64,000 bases of DNA from Ophiura sarsii (Eukaryota > Echinodermata > Ophiuroidea > Amphilepidida > Ophiuridae): assembly GCA_035610835.1 (NCBI GenBank), contig CM069442.1, forward strand, positions 64,147,431 through 64,211,430, given 5' to 3'. The notes beneath the pieces were generated by a model that was not told the origin of the DNA, ran no database searches, and was given only the letters and a program-made list of their open reading frames with translations. This document shows positions 47,483 through 55,903 of this stretch, in pieces; the first letter of the stretch is position 1, and each line of letters starts with the position of its first letter. The position numbers were made by a program, and so were the translations under genes.

Positions 47483-50400
47483 GACATAGTTGTACCGATG
47501 AAAGGCATGATGTACCGACAATTTGTTTTACAGACTACCCCCCAAAAAAAATCATAAAACTTGCACAATTTTTTTCAGCAGCTGAAATCTTGATAAGTGG
47601 TGGGGGGGGGGGGGGGGGGGGTGGTAGCGATGACGTTTTTCTCAAAACCGGCCGAAAAAATAGCATGGTCAAAATCGCAAATGAACCGACGGAAGCTCGT
47701 GTGTACCATGATTTTGCTGACAGATTTCATGACAAAATTGCAAATGTACCGACGGAAGCTTGTGTGCACCATGATTTTGCCGGCAGATTTGATGAAATAT
47801 AGACGGGAACGCCCTTGAGAAGAGGGAATGATCAATGGCCATGTGACACTTTATATAGGACTATTTGATAATATCCTTCAGTGGGTTAAAGATGAGCGTG
47901 CTACGAAATGTCAAGTGTCACTTATTTAATGAAAAGACTGCAGGTTTGGCTGATTGATTAATTGTTATTTTGAACTTTTCCAGGGGCCAATTTTAAGAAA
48001 TGGGTGAATAAGTGGCTCCCAGGTATCGTATTTTCCATTGAAAACTGGAATTAAGCCAGGGGTCATTTTTCAACAGGTGGGAGCCAAACAGCTCCTGGCC
48101 CTTGCTTTTTATAGCTCATAGTAAAGCTCCGCTATAGACGCCTTTAAATTGCATGGCATGATTTAAGGGTGCTTTGGACCTCTGATGCATGCAGCGTGAG
48201 ACCTCTTTTAAGCATATCACATATCCAGATGCTTTATTGGTGAGAATGTGTGATCTTACTGTCTATTGCATATACATACATGTATTCCTGCATGCCAAAT
48301 GGCCAAGGATTTTGAAGGTGACTATATAGTATCATTGCGCATCCACAGTATAGGAATTTAACAAGGACATTTAATGAAATGTAACAGTTCAGTGGAATCG
48401 TATTATTACAAACTTTTGTAACATGAATTCCTGATAACATAATATAAAGAGTTATTCAAGTTCAAATGTAATATAACATAACCTGATAAAACAAATTCCT
48501 GTTAACAGAAACTAAAATGTTAATTATTCCAATCAAAATTGAGTTTAAATCTCGAATTAAAGAAAACAACTTTATAATATGTTTATGTAGGAGTTATACT
48601 TTTAGAGTTATCAGCACATTTATTGCCTGGTCAGTTACTTATTTTGATTACTGTACAGAACACAACATATTCACCCTCCCTCATCCGGCAACTTATTCAT
48701 ACAACTCTGTTTCCTTTTTTGTTATTTACAGGATGTAATTTTCAGAGCTAAAAGATATGGTACTGGTCGAGAGCACACCCGTCGTGAGAAAAAGGTCCTC
48801 TGCGAAGTGAAAGGACAGGGTTGTGGTGACTATCAGATGGCATACTTTGATAGAAAACCTCTGGTAATTCCATCCTGTCCGCCGTCATTCCTTGCTGGCT
48901 GTGATATCATCAACATTGAGTATTATGTGGAGGTAATTTGTGTTGATATTGTTGGACAAAAGGCAACACTCCTTTAAACGATGCATACATGTAGCATACA
49001 ACTATTTGTTGGCATTTAGATTATATTCCTCATATGTAATACCATGTTAAAAATCCCCCTCCCTGTCGTAGCATATTATCATTTAATTAATTGACATACC
49101 AACACAATCTTAAATCGGTAGTTATCTTGTCATACATGTATATGGCACAAGAAGTCTCATCTTTCCATTATGATTACCGAATGTTATTTTGACTCCTAAA
49201 GTCCTGCTATCTGCCAAGAATATAATCTTCATTAATTTAATTCAATGTCTGAATAAAATGTCTGTGAGTCTAAAATGGTTGCAAGTTTCATTGACTTGAA
49301 AAAGAAAGATCCTGTATTTGAACAAAACATCTGTCGCAACATTTTGGATGTCACAAACTTCCTGTCCTTTATGATAGTACAATATATTGCTTGCGTAGAT
49401 GCTGGAATGCATTGCATTACCCACACAGTTGCAATATCTTTAATCAAATTGGACATTACAGTTACCCTTCATTTCACCATAGAAGTCAAAATATTTTAAA
49501 AGTCAGAACAGTTTTCCCATAATTTTGTTAATAAGCAATAAAAGGTTTTATGAATTTTTCATAGAAAAATTCGAGAATGGAAACTTACTATTTTTCCATA
49601 CGGGTTTCAACAACTTGTCTGTTGTCTTCCTCAGTGGATTGTGTTTGATCCAGAGCTAGTGTTTCTAGTCTGTTTTTTGATGATGACGTCATCAGATGCT
49701 GATGATGACGTACTCTGGATCAGAGGGTCGTAAAGGTGACTGAGTTGGTAAGCCCCCTCGTCGCCGTTCATAAGGTGCTTGTGTTGGTTGTTACCGCCTC
49801 TCCTCCTACTCCAGATAGATTCGCGAATCCATCTGGTGTTTCTGGTCTCGTCTCTGGCTATGATTTTAGACTCCTCCCATTGGATGACATGGTTCTCTTT
49901 GGCTGCGTGTTCCGCTACCGAGGATTTCAACTCTGCACTTTGGGATTCCTTTCTCGCTGCCCGAGTGTAATTGCGAGTGCTCGTTTTAGCAGTTTCAGTT
50001 TTATGTTCTCTCTTTCTCGTGCCGAACTTTCTACCTGTTTCGCCAATGTAAGTTTTTGCACAATTGGAACAGGGGATTTCGTACACGACACCCGCCTTAT
50101 CATCGTTGTCAAGCTTGTCTTTAGGGTGGACAAGGATTTTCTTAACGCTGGTGTGGGGTTTTACTGCCGTACTGATATTGTGCTTCCTCAGTATGCGCTG
50201 AACCGGTTCAGTGACACCTTGTATATATGGGAGGGTGACGAAGTTGACCGATTTCTTGTCTGTTACAGCCGTCTTTTTGTTGACTTTGGGTCTCACTTTT
50301 GGATTGGACATTTGTTTTTTGACTTTGTCAAAGGACCACTCCGGGTAGCCACACGTTTTAAGTGCCGATTTGATGGTCTCTTCTTCAACTAGTTTGTCCG

Positions 50401-53055
50401 CTGCTTCCGTCACAACTTTTTCATTCCGGTCTAACAATGTTCTTATGACGCCGAGTTTGTGATAGAGAGGGTGAGCTGATTCAAAGTTCAGGTACTGATT
50501 TGTGTGGGTAGGTTTCCGGTATATCAATAACTTTATACGCTGCCGTCCGGTTTTTTGACAATGAGGGTGTCTAAGAATGGAATTTTACCGTCTTGTTCAC
50601 ATTCATAGGTAAATTTGAGGCTGCCAGTGTCGTCAACATTATTGAGGTGCTCTGTCAATTGTTCTTCTGTGCCGCGGGTGACGATCTCGAGAATATCATC
50701 AACGTACCGTTTGAAGAACCGAGGTTTGCATTCTAAAGGAGCAGTGGCAATGGCTTGTTGTTCGAGATGCTCCATGACAAAGTTAGCAATAATAGGAGAC
50801 ACCGGGCTCCCCATCGCTGTACCGAATTTCTGGTTGTAAATTTGGCCGCGGAAAGTCATGTATGTGGTGGTGAGTATGAACTCATGTAAGACCATAATAT
50901 CGTCAACAGAGAGTTTAGTGCGATCTTTGAGTGTGGGATCAGCATTGAGACGACTGCGTACGATGACCAAGGCTTTTGGAATGGGTATATTCGTAAACAG
51001 AGAGATCACGTCATGAGATAGGAGATTCTCGTCAATATCAATTATTATCTCAGAGACTGCTTCCGCAAGGTGTTGCGAGTTTTTGACATGCTGTGCCGTG
51101 TTACCAACAAGTGGGGCAAGGATATCAGACAAAGATCGTGAAGTCGCGTAACCGATGGAACCTGTGTAATCCACAATGGGGCGGAGGGGTACATTAGGTT
51201 TGTGGATTTTGGGTGTCGCGTAAACCCGAGGCACATTCTCAGTGGTGGGGTAGAGGTATTTATATTGTACCTCAGTGATTTTTTCCTCTTTCTTAAGTCT
51301 AGAGAGGATACCCACTAGCTTCCGTTTGTGTTTGGGGGTCGGATCTTTGTCAAGTTTTTCGTAGGTTTTCTCATCATCGAGAAGGGCTTGTAGTTTGGTT
51401 TCATATTCATCTTTGTCCAGAACTACTGTGGCTTTGCCCTTATCTGCACCAATGACAAGGATGTCCTTGTTCTTGGCGAGATTCTTTAAAGCATCGCGCT
51501 GCTTCCGATTTATGTTGGATTTGGGTAATTGCGCTGATTTTAGAGCCCCGACAACTTTCGCTCTGATGGAATCGCGTTCGGCTGTAGGGACATTCCAACA
51601 TGCCTTTTCCGTGGCGACAATAAATTCATCAACCGGGATGGTGGTCTCTGATCCAGAGTACGTCATCATCAGCATCTGATGACGTCATCATCAAAAAACA
51701 GACTAGAAACACTAGCTCTGGATCAAACACAATCCACTGAGGAAGACAACAGACAAGTTGTTGAAACCCGTATGGAAAAATAGTAAGTTTCCATTCTGGA
51801 ATTTTTCTATGAAAAATTCATAATGTTCGTTTGAATTCCTGATGAAACTATTTCATGAAGCAATAAAAGGGTTATGATAGTTTAAATTTGGATTTAAATT
51901 ATAGGTCCAACTATCAGTTAAAATAAAATTCTTAAGAATAATTTAGATTTCATTAGAACCTTTTAAGTTATGTCTATTTAAAGTCATCAAAATATCAATG
52001 TTTTATTTTTTCTTCTACATCCCAACAGTTTTCAGCTGATATTACCAGTACACCATTTGATGCTGATGTCAAATTGCCCATCACTATTGGTAGCATACCT
52101 CTTGCCAATACCTATGCTGCTGTCTATCCCCCAGGACATGTGATAACACAACAGCCATCAGGTATGTATGTCAAATTGCCCATCACTATTCTACTGCTAG
52201 CATGCCTCTTGCACTACTCATAGTGTCAGTTACTTTTTAGGACTGTATATTTCGTTAAGTTTAGGCTTAGGAACTTTAATTTTTAGTATGGGCTTCTCAC
52301 AACGAGAGTCCAACAATGAACAATGTGTCATCAGTGAATGCAAGGAGTGGTGTGAAAGGAGAACATAACTGTGGCATAGTCCAGTACCATCAACTAGTAT
52401 ACCTCTATATCTCTCTCTGGTGTATAAGCAGCAGGCCTTTTGCAACTATAAATATATACCCATTTTATATTGACAGAAATGGCTTTTGGGAAATTCTAGT
52501 AATTCATTGTACCAGAATTCTTTGCGTGCATATAAATTTAGTTAATTTTGCAAGGAGCACTTTTACTAGCGAAAATGTACGTATTGCCGCAAATATTTCC
52601 AATGTTCCTTGTAGCTGTGCATTGCAAAGTTACACTATGTAACTCCAAAGTTTACATTCGCGAAAAATATCATGCCGCGAATTAGGCCAGTATTGCTGAT
52701 TCGTGAAATCTTAAACTCGCTAAAATGTCAGGTTTTACAGTATTTGATTTCTTAATATCAATTCTGCACTGTTTCATCAATTTCAAGCACATGTAATAAT
52801 ACTCATTATCCATATGATTCTTTATGCTATCTTATTGCAGCTCCTCCAGATGCACCACCCCCTCCATCGTATGAAGTTGCTATGGGAGGCCCTCAAGAGA
52901 TACCTACAGAAAGTGGACATGATTACACATTTGGAAAGCTTATGTACGCCCCGCGGTATCCATACTACAACTTTCCCCCTCCTGGTGATCCTAGTGCTCC
53001 CCCTCCTCCAAGTATCTATCCTTCTGGTGAAGGGGGTCAGGCTCCTCCCTATTAA
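32771..53055 (+). CDS. Alpha-arrestin (arrestin domain-containing protein, ARRDC2/3/4-like), complete in seven exons
   Basis: Joined exons 32771-32894, 38102-38236, 45902-46140, 46825-47004, 48732-48932, 52029-52161 and 52841-53055 give 1,227 nt, 408 residues plus stop, the usual ARRDC length. All introns are GT-AG and phases agree. Residues 1-165 form an arrestin N domain (LQVFEVIFDG; HRFPFRFQIP; VRYKVKANIDRPW). Residues 167-315 form the C domain (GYVPGETI; IPSCPPSFLAGC; LPITIGSIPL). The tail has PPSY at 345-348 and ends APPY. In known families such tails bind WW domains of NEDD4-type ubiquitin ligases, and the protein acts as an adaptor for ubiquitination and endosomal sorting of membrane proteins. 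An in-frame TAG five codons upstream supports the start. The exact paralog (ARRDC2, 3 or 4) is not assigned. Confidence 0.95.
33035..33720. repeat. Direct repeat pair in arrestin intron 1
   Basis: Segments of about 145 bp at roughly 33037-33180 and 33563-33720 share TTTACAGTTAATC, TAGCGCTTCCACAC, AAAATGGCAT, GTCGCTTCAAA and AATTTCAGTCA. The sequence between them is AT-rich and unassigned. Confidence 0.65.
33780..34183. mobile_element. 404-bp TTAA element (AGGGGCA family) in intron 1
   Basis: TTAA lies at 33776-33779 and 34184-34187. The left end AGGGACATTAAGTGGTGTTG and the inverted right end AGGGGCACTAAGAGATGTG match the element at 45318-45696. Non-coding. Confidence 0.7.
34405..35071. mobile_element. 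hAT-type element hosting a second hAT element
   Basis: CAGTGGCGTAGCC at the left and GCTACGCCACTG at the right are flanked by CCACCAAC (34397-34404) and CCACCCAC (35072-35079), 7 of 8 matching. The interior shares GAACCGACA and CATTTGACxxAAGGAATCATGG segments with the fragment at 36420-36690. It is interrupted at 34442-34762. Confidence 0.8.
34442..34762. mobile_element. 321-bp hAT-type element nested in another
   Basis: CAGTGGCGTACCCAGG and its inverse GGTACGCCACTG are flanked by GGCAAGGG (34434-34441) and AGCAAGGG (34763-34770). It is younger than its host at 34405-35071. The interior has CGGTCGGTA-like segments and a poly-C run near 34720. Confidence 0.82.
35624..36009. mobile_element. 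386-bp hAT-type element in the C-rich minisatellite
   Basis: AGGGCTGTCAACTCTCCC at the left and GTTGACAGCCCCTG at the right are flanked by CAAACCCC (35616-35623 and 36010-36017). Because the minisatellite itself contains this 8-mer, the duplication alone is weak. The inverted ends are clear. CTCCCGTCTCAAA is repeated inside. Confidence 0.75.
36420..36690. mobile_element. Fragment of the 34405-type hAT element, opposite orientation
   Basis: CAGTGGCGTAGCTAGGTTATT is the inverted right end of 34405-35071. Shared interior motifs (GAACCGACA, ATCATAATTCCATGATTCC) appear reversed. A clean second end was not found. Confidence 0.65.
36961..37190. repeat. Tandem repeat of poly-G plus GTAGTACAACAAATC, four units
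   Basis: Four units of a G run (about 12-32 G) followed by GTAGTACAACAAATCATAC and TTAGTGTTATTTGTCAT, in arrestin intron 1. G-tract length varies between units. Confidence 0.9.
37609..37652. repeat. Repeat end, inverted at 44187-44236
   Basis: GGAACGATCATGCGTACC and AGTCAATGTTGACTG recur inverted at 44187-44236 with small changes. They are two dispersed copies of the same repeat end on either side of exon 2 and the large hAT insertion. Confidence 0.65.
37720..37818. repeat. Polypyrimidine tract of about 100 bp
   Basis: Almost uninterrupted C/T on the + strand, with repeats of CTTTCTCTTTTCTTCC. It lies in intron 1, about 280 bp before exon 2. Such tracts can form triplex DNA; no function is visible. 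Confidence 0.7.
38102..38236 (+). CDS. Arrestin gene exon 2
   Basis: The acceptor is TTCATGCAG. The exon encodes IQITFVGKSMTRWTESEGS and then TVTYFLKEKYFQEKILILGK, the arrestin N-domain strands with the conserved W-S/T-E and YF motifs. The donor is AAAA|gtaagt. It enters in phase 1 and leaves in phase 1. A 5.3-kb transposon begins 37 bp past the donor. Confidence 0.92.
38970..39327. mobile_element. 358-bp TTAA element nested in the large hAT element
   Basis: AGGTAGATGACCCGATCAC at the left is inverted at the right, and TTAA flanks both sides (38966-38969, 39328-39331). A 75-bp direct repeat (about 38894-38969 and 39333-39404, CATCTGCATAATTAATT...) brackets it, so a local duplication accompanied or preceded insertion. 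Confidence 0.8.
39446..39739. mobile_element. 294-bp inverted-repeat element (TACCGTACTGACGCG)
   Basis: TACCGTACTGACGCGTGATAG is inverted at the right end with small changes. ATG flanks both sides, suggesting a 3-bp duplication. It has an internal palindrome at 39553-39583 (AGTAGTGTACAAGTC and inverse). Confidence 0.7.
40105..40258. mobile_element. 154-bp hAT-type element (CAGTGTGCAATAT)
   Basis: CAGTGTGCAATAT and its inverse are flanked by a perfect 8-bp duplication GTAATTAA (40097-40104, 40259-40266). Internal pairing includes ATACCGGAT-like and GCTACxCAAT segments. A copy in reverse orientation is at 63311-63462. Confidence 0.85.
40388..43441. repeat. Dispersed TCCTTCCGTTA motif cluster
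   Basis: Copies or near-copies at 40388, 40553 (inverted), 40567 (inverted, one change), 41916, 41930, 43246 (one change) and 43431. Two tandem pairs (40553/40567 and 41916/41930) face each other. They may be transposase-binding subterminal repeats of the host element; this is inference. Confidence 0.6.
44260..44385. repeat. Short minisatellite of about 40-bp units
   Basis: About three imperfect units of CCAAAAATAGGxGT, TTTTTGAAGCTATGTCCG and CGATTT. It follows the repeat end at 44187-44236 in intron 2. Confidence 0.65.
44870..45060. mobile_element. 191-bp fold-back element
   Basis: GAGAATAAAGGTATTG and its exact inverse bound arms of about 85 bp (TTTTTAGACCGTACCCG, TTATATTGTCTGACATAAATG, CGATAGTATTATTTT). 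The central loop is CGCCTGCAGCG-rich. The near-perfect hairpin suggests a young element. No target duplication identified. Confidence 0.75.
45318..45696. mobile_element. 379-bp TTAA element (AGGGGCATTGAGAGAT)
   Basis: TTAA lies at 45314-45317 and 45697-45700, with ends AGGGGCATTGAGAGAT inverted. At its middle is a perfect 32-bp palindrome at 45469-45500 (CTTAGTTTCGATATGA and inverse). Same family as 33780-34183. It lies about 200 bp before arrestin exon 3. Confidence 0.82.
45902..46140 (+). CDS. Arrestin gene exon 3
   Basis: The acceptor is TATTTTAG. Residues 87-166 include HRFPFRFQIPTGIPLPQ, YGYVRYKVKANIDRPWRF and a VDLN segment closing the N domain. The donor is CACAG|gtgagt, phase 0. The competing frame in the same region is a shadow. 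Confidence 0.95.
46825..47004 (+). CDS. Arrestin gene exon 4
   Basis: Exactly 60 codons in phase 0. It starts MPSKNEDMKNVCCLCCAQP and continues with GGYVPGETIWVSGMIDNKTS, the first strands of the arrestin C domain. The ATG at its start is internal, not a translation start. The acceptor is ACAATTTAG and the donor AAACAG|gtaaac. Confidence 0.95.
47417..47817. mobile_element. 401-bp hAT-type element in arrestin intron 4
   Basis: CAGGGGCGTCCCCAGC at the left and GGGAACGCCCTTG at the right are flanked by AGAGGAGG and AGAAGAGG (7 of 8). It contains two long G runs and two direct copies of ACCGACGGAAGCT. The left part matches the start of the 5.3-kb element at 38274. Confidence 0.78.
48732..48932 (+). 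CDS. Arrestin gene exon 5
   Basis: 67 codons, phase 0, with acceptor TTATTTACAG and donor GTGGAG|gtaatt. It encodes DVIFRAKRYGTGREHTR, then KPLVIPSCPPSFLAGCD and INIEYYVE, typical of the arrestin C domain. A Penelope-like element lies in the following intron. Confidence 0.94.
49550..49725 (-). repeat. Penelope terminal repeat, left (inverted)
   Basis: Reverse complement of 51646-51821 with very few differences. It includes TGATGACGTCATCA-type palindromic segments and the hammerhead-like core. Its inner edge overlaps the C-terminal coding end. Confidence 0.9.
49631..51675 (-). pseudogene. Penelope-like reverse transcriptase with GIY-YIG endonuclease, one frameshift
   Basis: Frame 51675-50533 (380 codons): ILVIGADKGKATVVLD, then TPKIHKPNVPLRPIVDYTG, DVISLFTNIPI, GTAMGSPVSPI, the catalytic YVDD and IPFLDTLIV. 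Frame 50527-49631 continues with IYRKPTHTNQYLNFE, TLPYIQGVTEPVQRILRKH and the GIY-YIG domain (VVYEIPCSNC with a CxxC, TYIGETGRKFGTRKREH), ending with a conserved NNQHKHLMNGDEGAY tail. The frames are separated by one small indel near 50530. Catalytic motifs otherwise look intact, so this copy is recently dead or the frameshift is a sequencing error. Confidence 0.93.
51646..51821 (+). repeat. Penelope terminal repeat, right
   Basis: Partner of 49550-49725. Runs from CTCTGATCCAGAGTACG through CAGACTAGAAACACTAG and the hammerhead-like core to TTTTCTATGAAAAATTCAT. The coding frame begins just inside it. Confidence 0.9.
51733..51776 (+). ncRNA. Candidate type I hammerhead ribozyme in Penelope terminal repeat
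   Basis: In order: TCCA (stem I), CTGAGGA (core, fits CUGANGA), stem II GACAAC-AGACAA-GTTGTT, GAAA, short CCCG loop with TA, then TGGA (stem I partner). The expected cleavage point is after A51772. One unpaired A precedes stem II, which is non-canonical. The inverse copy is at 49595-49638. Hammerheads are known in Penelope-like elements; activity here is inference. Confidence 0.5.
52029..52161 (+). CDS. Arrestin gene exon 6
   Basis: The acceptor is CATCCCAACAG. It encodes FSADITSTPFDADVKLPIT and IGSIPLANTYAAVYPPG, the last C-domain strands (LPITIGSIPL is diagnostic), then the start of the tail. The donor is ATCAG|gtatgt, phase 1. Part of the exon is duplicated a few bases into the following intron. 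Confidence 0.93.
52168..52222 (+). repeat. Partial duplicate of arrestin exon 6 inside intron 6
   Basis: GTCAAATTGCCCATCACTAT, then a variant of AGCATACCTCTTGCC, repeats 52077-52125 of exon 6 only seven bases beyond the donor. It lacks splice sites of its own, so it is intronic. Confidence 0.75.
52841..53055 (+). CDS. Arrestin gene exon 7 (PPxY tail and stop)
   Basis: The acceptor is TTATTGCAG. 70 residues of proline- and tyrosine-rich tail include APPDAPPPPSYEVAMGG (the PPSY is a canonical WW-domain ligand), YAPRYPYYNFPPPG and a final APPY before TAA at 53053-53055. The last motif lacks the spacer residue of PPxY. The 3' UTR is entered by a transposon at 53139. Confidence 0.94.
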
Positions 53056-53138
53056 ACTGCAGCTTGATGGGCACTACTTGGCCATTTGAGCTCATTCCAA
53101 AGATCCAAACATGATACTTATGTGTATTGCCTCTTGTA

Positions 53139-55073
53139 CAGGGTGTCCCTAAAAGGTGTATGTGTTCCACTTTAATGCCCTCATTGATTTCTCAGTATTT
53201 GGTTGTAATTTTTTACCTGTCAGCACCCCCACCCTGAGTTGTTTATAACATAACATAACATAACAATGAGCATTTATATAGCGCTCTTACACATTATACA
53301 ATGGTACCACAGCGCTTAACAAAATTAAAACATAAAATTAAAAATAACAGTGTTAAACATCACTCGCACTATGATGGTGAAATAAGTGAGTTTTTAACAT
53401 CTTCTTAAATTGAGTCAGTGATGAGGCATGCCTGATGTGACGCGGTAAATTATTCCACAAAAATGGGCCGGAGGCATAAAATCCTTTTTTGGAGATAGTG
53501 AGACGAGTTTTAGGTACAGTGAGAATCCGAGTGTCAGAGGCAGAACGAAGACCACTTCTTTTAGGTACATAAGTACTAGTAAGGTCCTTAAGATAACAAG
53601 GCGCGCCATCATTGAAACATTTATATACAATAGTCAGGATCTTGAACTCAATGCGCGTTTTAACAGGCAGCCAATGTAACTTTTGGAGAAGAGGAGTTGC
53701 ATGATCACGTCTTTTAGCATTATAAATGAGTTTGGCTGCTCGATTTTGGAGACGCTGTAGCCGTTTAATATCTTTTGCAGAAGATCCCTGTAAGAGAGAG
53801 TTGGAATAGTCGAGCCGCGATGTAACAAGTTTACATTAATTATGTCTTTTTACCTATCCTATCTTACACCCTCTGACTGAACGTTTTATAGAGTGGCATA
53901 CTGCCCCATCATCGGTACCATATTCATAACACATTCATAACATAAAGCATTGGTTTTCCGGGCAGTTTTCATCACCAAAATTGCCAATCATGACTGTTAT
54001 ACAATAGATCCCTGTTTACCTGAGATTCATTTGCGCAAGATTTTAATGCATATCCATCCCATTTCGTGCTATTTTTGACAGTTTTCTTCAGCATAATGAC
54101 ATAAAAACACAACGATAACCTGGCATTTATAAACAAGGTATTTTACATCGGGTAAACATCATGTGACTTGAAAGTCATATGACCACTCAAAGTCATCTGA
54201 TCAATCCATCACATGATCTGAGGCTGATTAAAGCTGGTTTTCCGACTGTTGGGTTATATCACTTTCATGGGGAAGCCGGTTTTCTGACTTTTCGGGTTCT
54301 AAGGGTTAAAGATAATTTAGTTGGCTTTCAAATGCTGTTTTTGGTGTGATTGTAACTGCTCTGCAGTCTGCCTATAATCCAACGATTGATGAATCATGGG
54401 CACAAAAAACGGGTTGTGCCACTTTTAAGGAAGAAAAAAATGCTTGTAGAAAGAGTCATTTTGTTCAGTTAATAATCAGTATTTTTAATTGACGTTTAAA
54501 TGAGCTTCAAGATGACCAAATTATGTTTCAAATGCCGTTTGTTTTGTCTCATTCGCTTTAAATTATCTAAAAATATGCTTGATTAAATGTTATAACTAAA
54601 TGTCAAATGTGTACTATTTGCATGAAGAAATGTTTCAAAGCGTTAAAAACTACAAATTTACACATGAATGATTTCTTTCATAAAATAGCATAACTTTAAT
54701 TTTGTTTGCTCATGGTTAAACAATCATATTTTTGGATAGAATAAAGCAAATTCCACAAAACAAACTGCATACAAAAGGTTATTTAGTTTTTTTGAAGCTG
54801 GTACAAACACCTATTCTAAATACGAAATGTTTAAAGACAAAAATGATACATTCCCCAAAGAGCATCTTTTTCTAAAAGTGGCACAAGCCCGATTTTGAGT
54901 GCTCGTTGTTGATCAAACATATTTTTAGATTGAGAAAAGTAAAAACAATCAAATAAATGGCATTTGAAAGCCGACTAAATTATCTTACAGATTATGTAAA
55001 GATAACAGCCAAATAATGAGTAACTAGGAGGGCAATGACGTGAAACGTGTGCACCATTTTCAGGGACACCCTG
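53139..55073. mobile_element. 1.9-kb inverted-repeat element (CAGGGTGTCCCT) in the arrestin 3' region
   Basis: CAGGGTGTCCCTAAAAGGTG at the left is inverted at the right (CACC-TTTTCAGGGACACCCTG). Inner arms at about 54300-54440 and 54845-54990 pair (ATAATTTAGTTGGCTTTCAAATGC, GTGCCACTTTTA). TA precedes the left end but TT follows the right, so the duplication is imperfect. It contains the LINE fragment below. Confidence 0.7.
53240..53833 (-). pseudogene. 5'-truncated CR1/L2-like LINE, reverse transcriptase C-terminus
   Basis: The minus strand encodes LDYSNSLLQG, LQRLQNRAAKLIY, LHWLPVKTRIEFKILTIVYK, LRSASDTRILTVPKTR, FYASGPFLWNNLPRHIR and FKKMLKTHLF before a stop near 53350. This is the conserved C-terminal region of CR1/L2-type LINEs. 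The frame is open for about 155 codons without an ATG, as expected of a 5' truncation. The tail is an (ATAAC)n microsatellite at 53245-53265. It differs from the copy at 15108-19491. Confidence 0.88.
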
Positions 55074-55903
55074 TTATGTTGCTCTCGGCTATTTGACTGC
55101 CCCAATTGTTAAGTAATATATTTGATCAAATTAATGCAAGTTAACGCTCCAATATAGGAAGGCCATAAAATATCATGAGGCGTTTTAGCAACATACAGGT
55201 TATGTAGCAATTTACAGCTCTTAATTAATTAAAAATATATGGAGGGATGGATTTTTATATTTTTGTTTTTGTGTTTGAAATGTGCATGTCAAAAAAGTGT
55301 CGCATGTGATACATGATTTCGTTTTGGCCTAGAAAATATTAATAATAAAGATTATGTTCAGCAATCCTTAATGCATCATAAGTTTTTTCCTATCTACCGG
55401 TATTTTGGAGCTTCCGTTATCAAATCATATGGCAAATCTATACTCAGGCATGTCAAATCCAGCTTTGGCCACTTTCATCTGCAGAGAAGTCTGTTTTTGG
55501 AAACATCATTCTGTGAGTCATTTAATATAATCAATCAAATCAATCTATCCTTCTCGAGTATGATATCCATCTTGTATTATAAGTCCCTCTACATATATTC
55601 ACAATATTTAAAGGGAAGTCTACAATGTACAGTCAATAAAACTCTTGTCACTTGTGAAAGCATTAAAACATTTTAAATAAGCCAGGATGTAAGATAATTA
55701 GCTGCAAAACCAGTAAGTAGTCCCTTAATTAAAAAAACCGATGGTTGCTGGCTATAAAATATGTTTCGGTATTTATAACAAGTCCTGTAGTTGAATAAGT
55801 TAATCACCCTTCAAAATGTAAAATTGCACTTTGTGAAGTTTATATATTGCTATCTATCTTCATCCATATGACCTTTATCTTTGAGGGTCATCAATCCATC
55901 ATT
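55074..55903. other. Unassigned AT-rich sequence
   Basis: No gene, RNA or repeat family recognised. The 101-codon frame at 55371-55676 has no family features and no splice context. Confidence 0.5.

Larger units (their letters stand above)
49546..51857 (-). mobile_element. Penelope-like retroelement with inverted terminal repeats, arrestin intron 5
   Basis: The element is flanked by a perfect 13-bp duplication AAGCAATAAAAGG (49533-49545, 51858-51870). Terminal repeats of 176 bp are in inverted orientation (49550-49725 and 51646-51821). Between them is a minus-strand reverse transcriptase plus GIY-YIG coding region. Penelope-like elements are known for variable-length duplications and terminal repeats in either orientation. 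Total 2.3 kb, with the N-terminal coding region apparently truncated. Confidence 0.93.

Noticed and set aside
49736..50392. 218-codon plus-strand frame within the Penelope element
   Set aside because: It is the antisense shadow of the GIY-YIG coding frame, whose minus-strand protein is clearly conserved.
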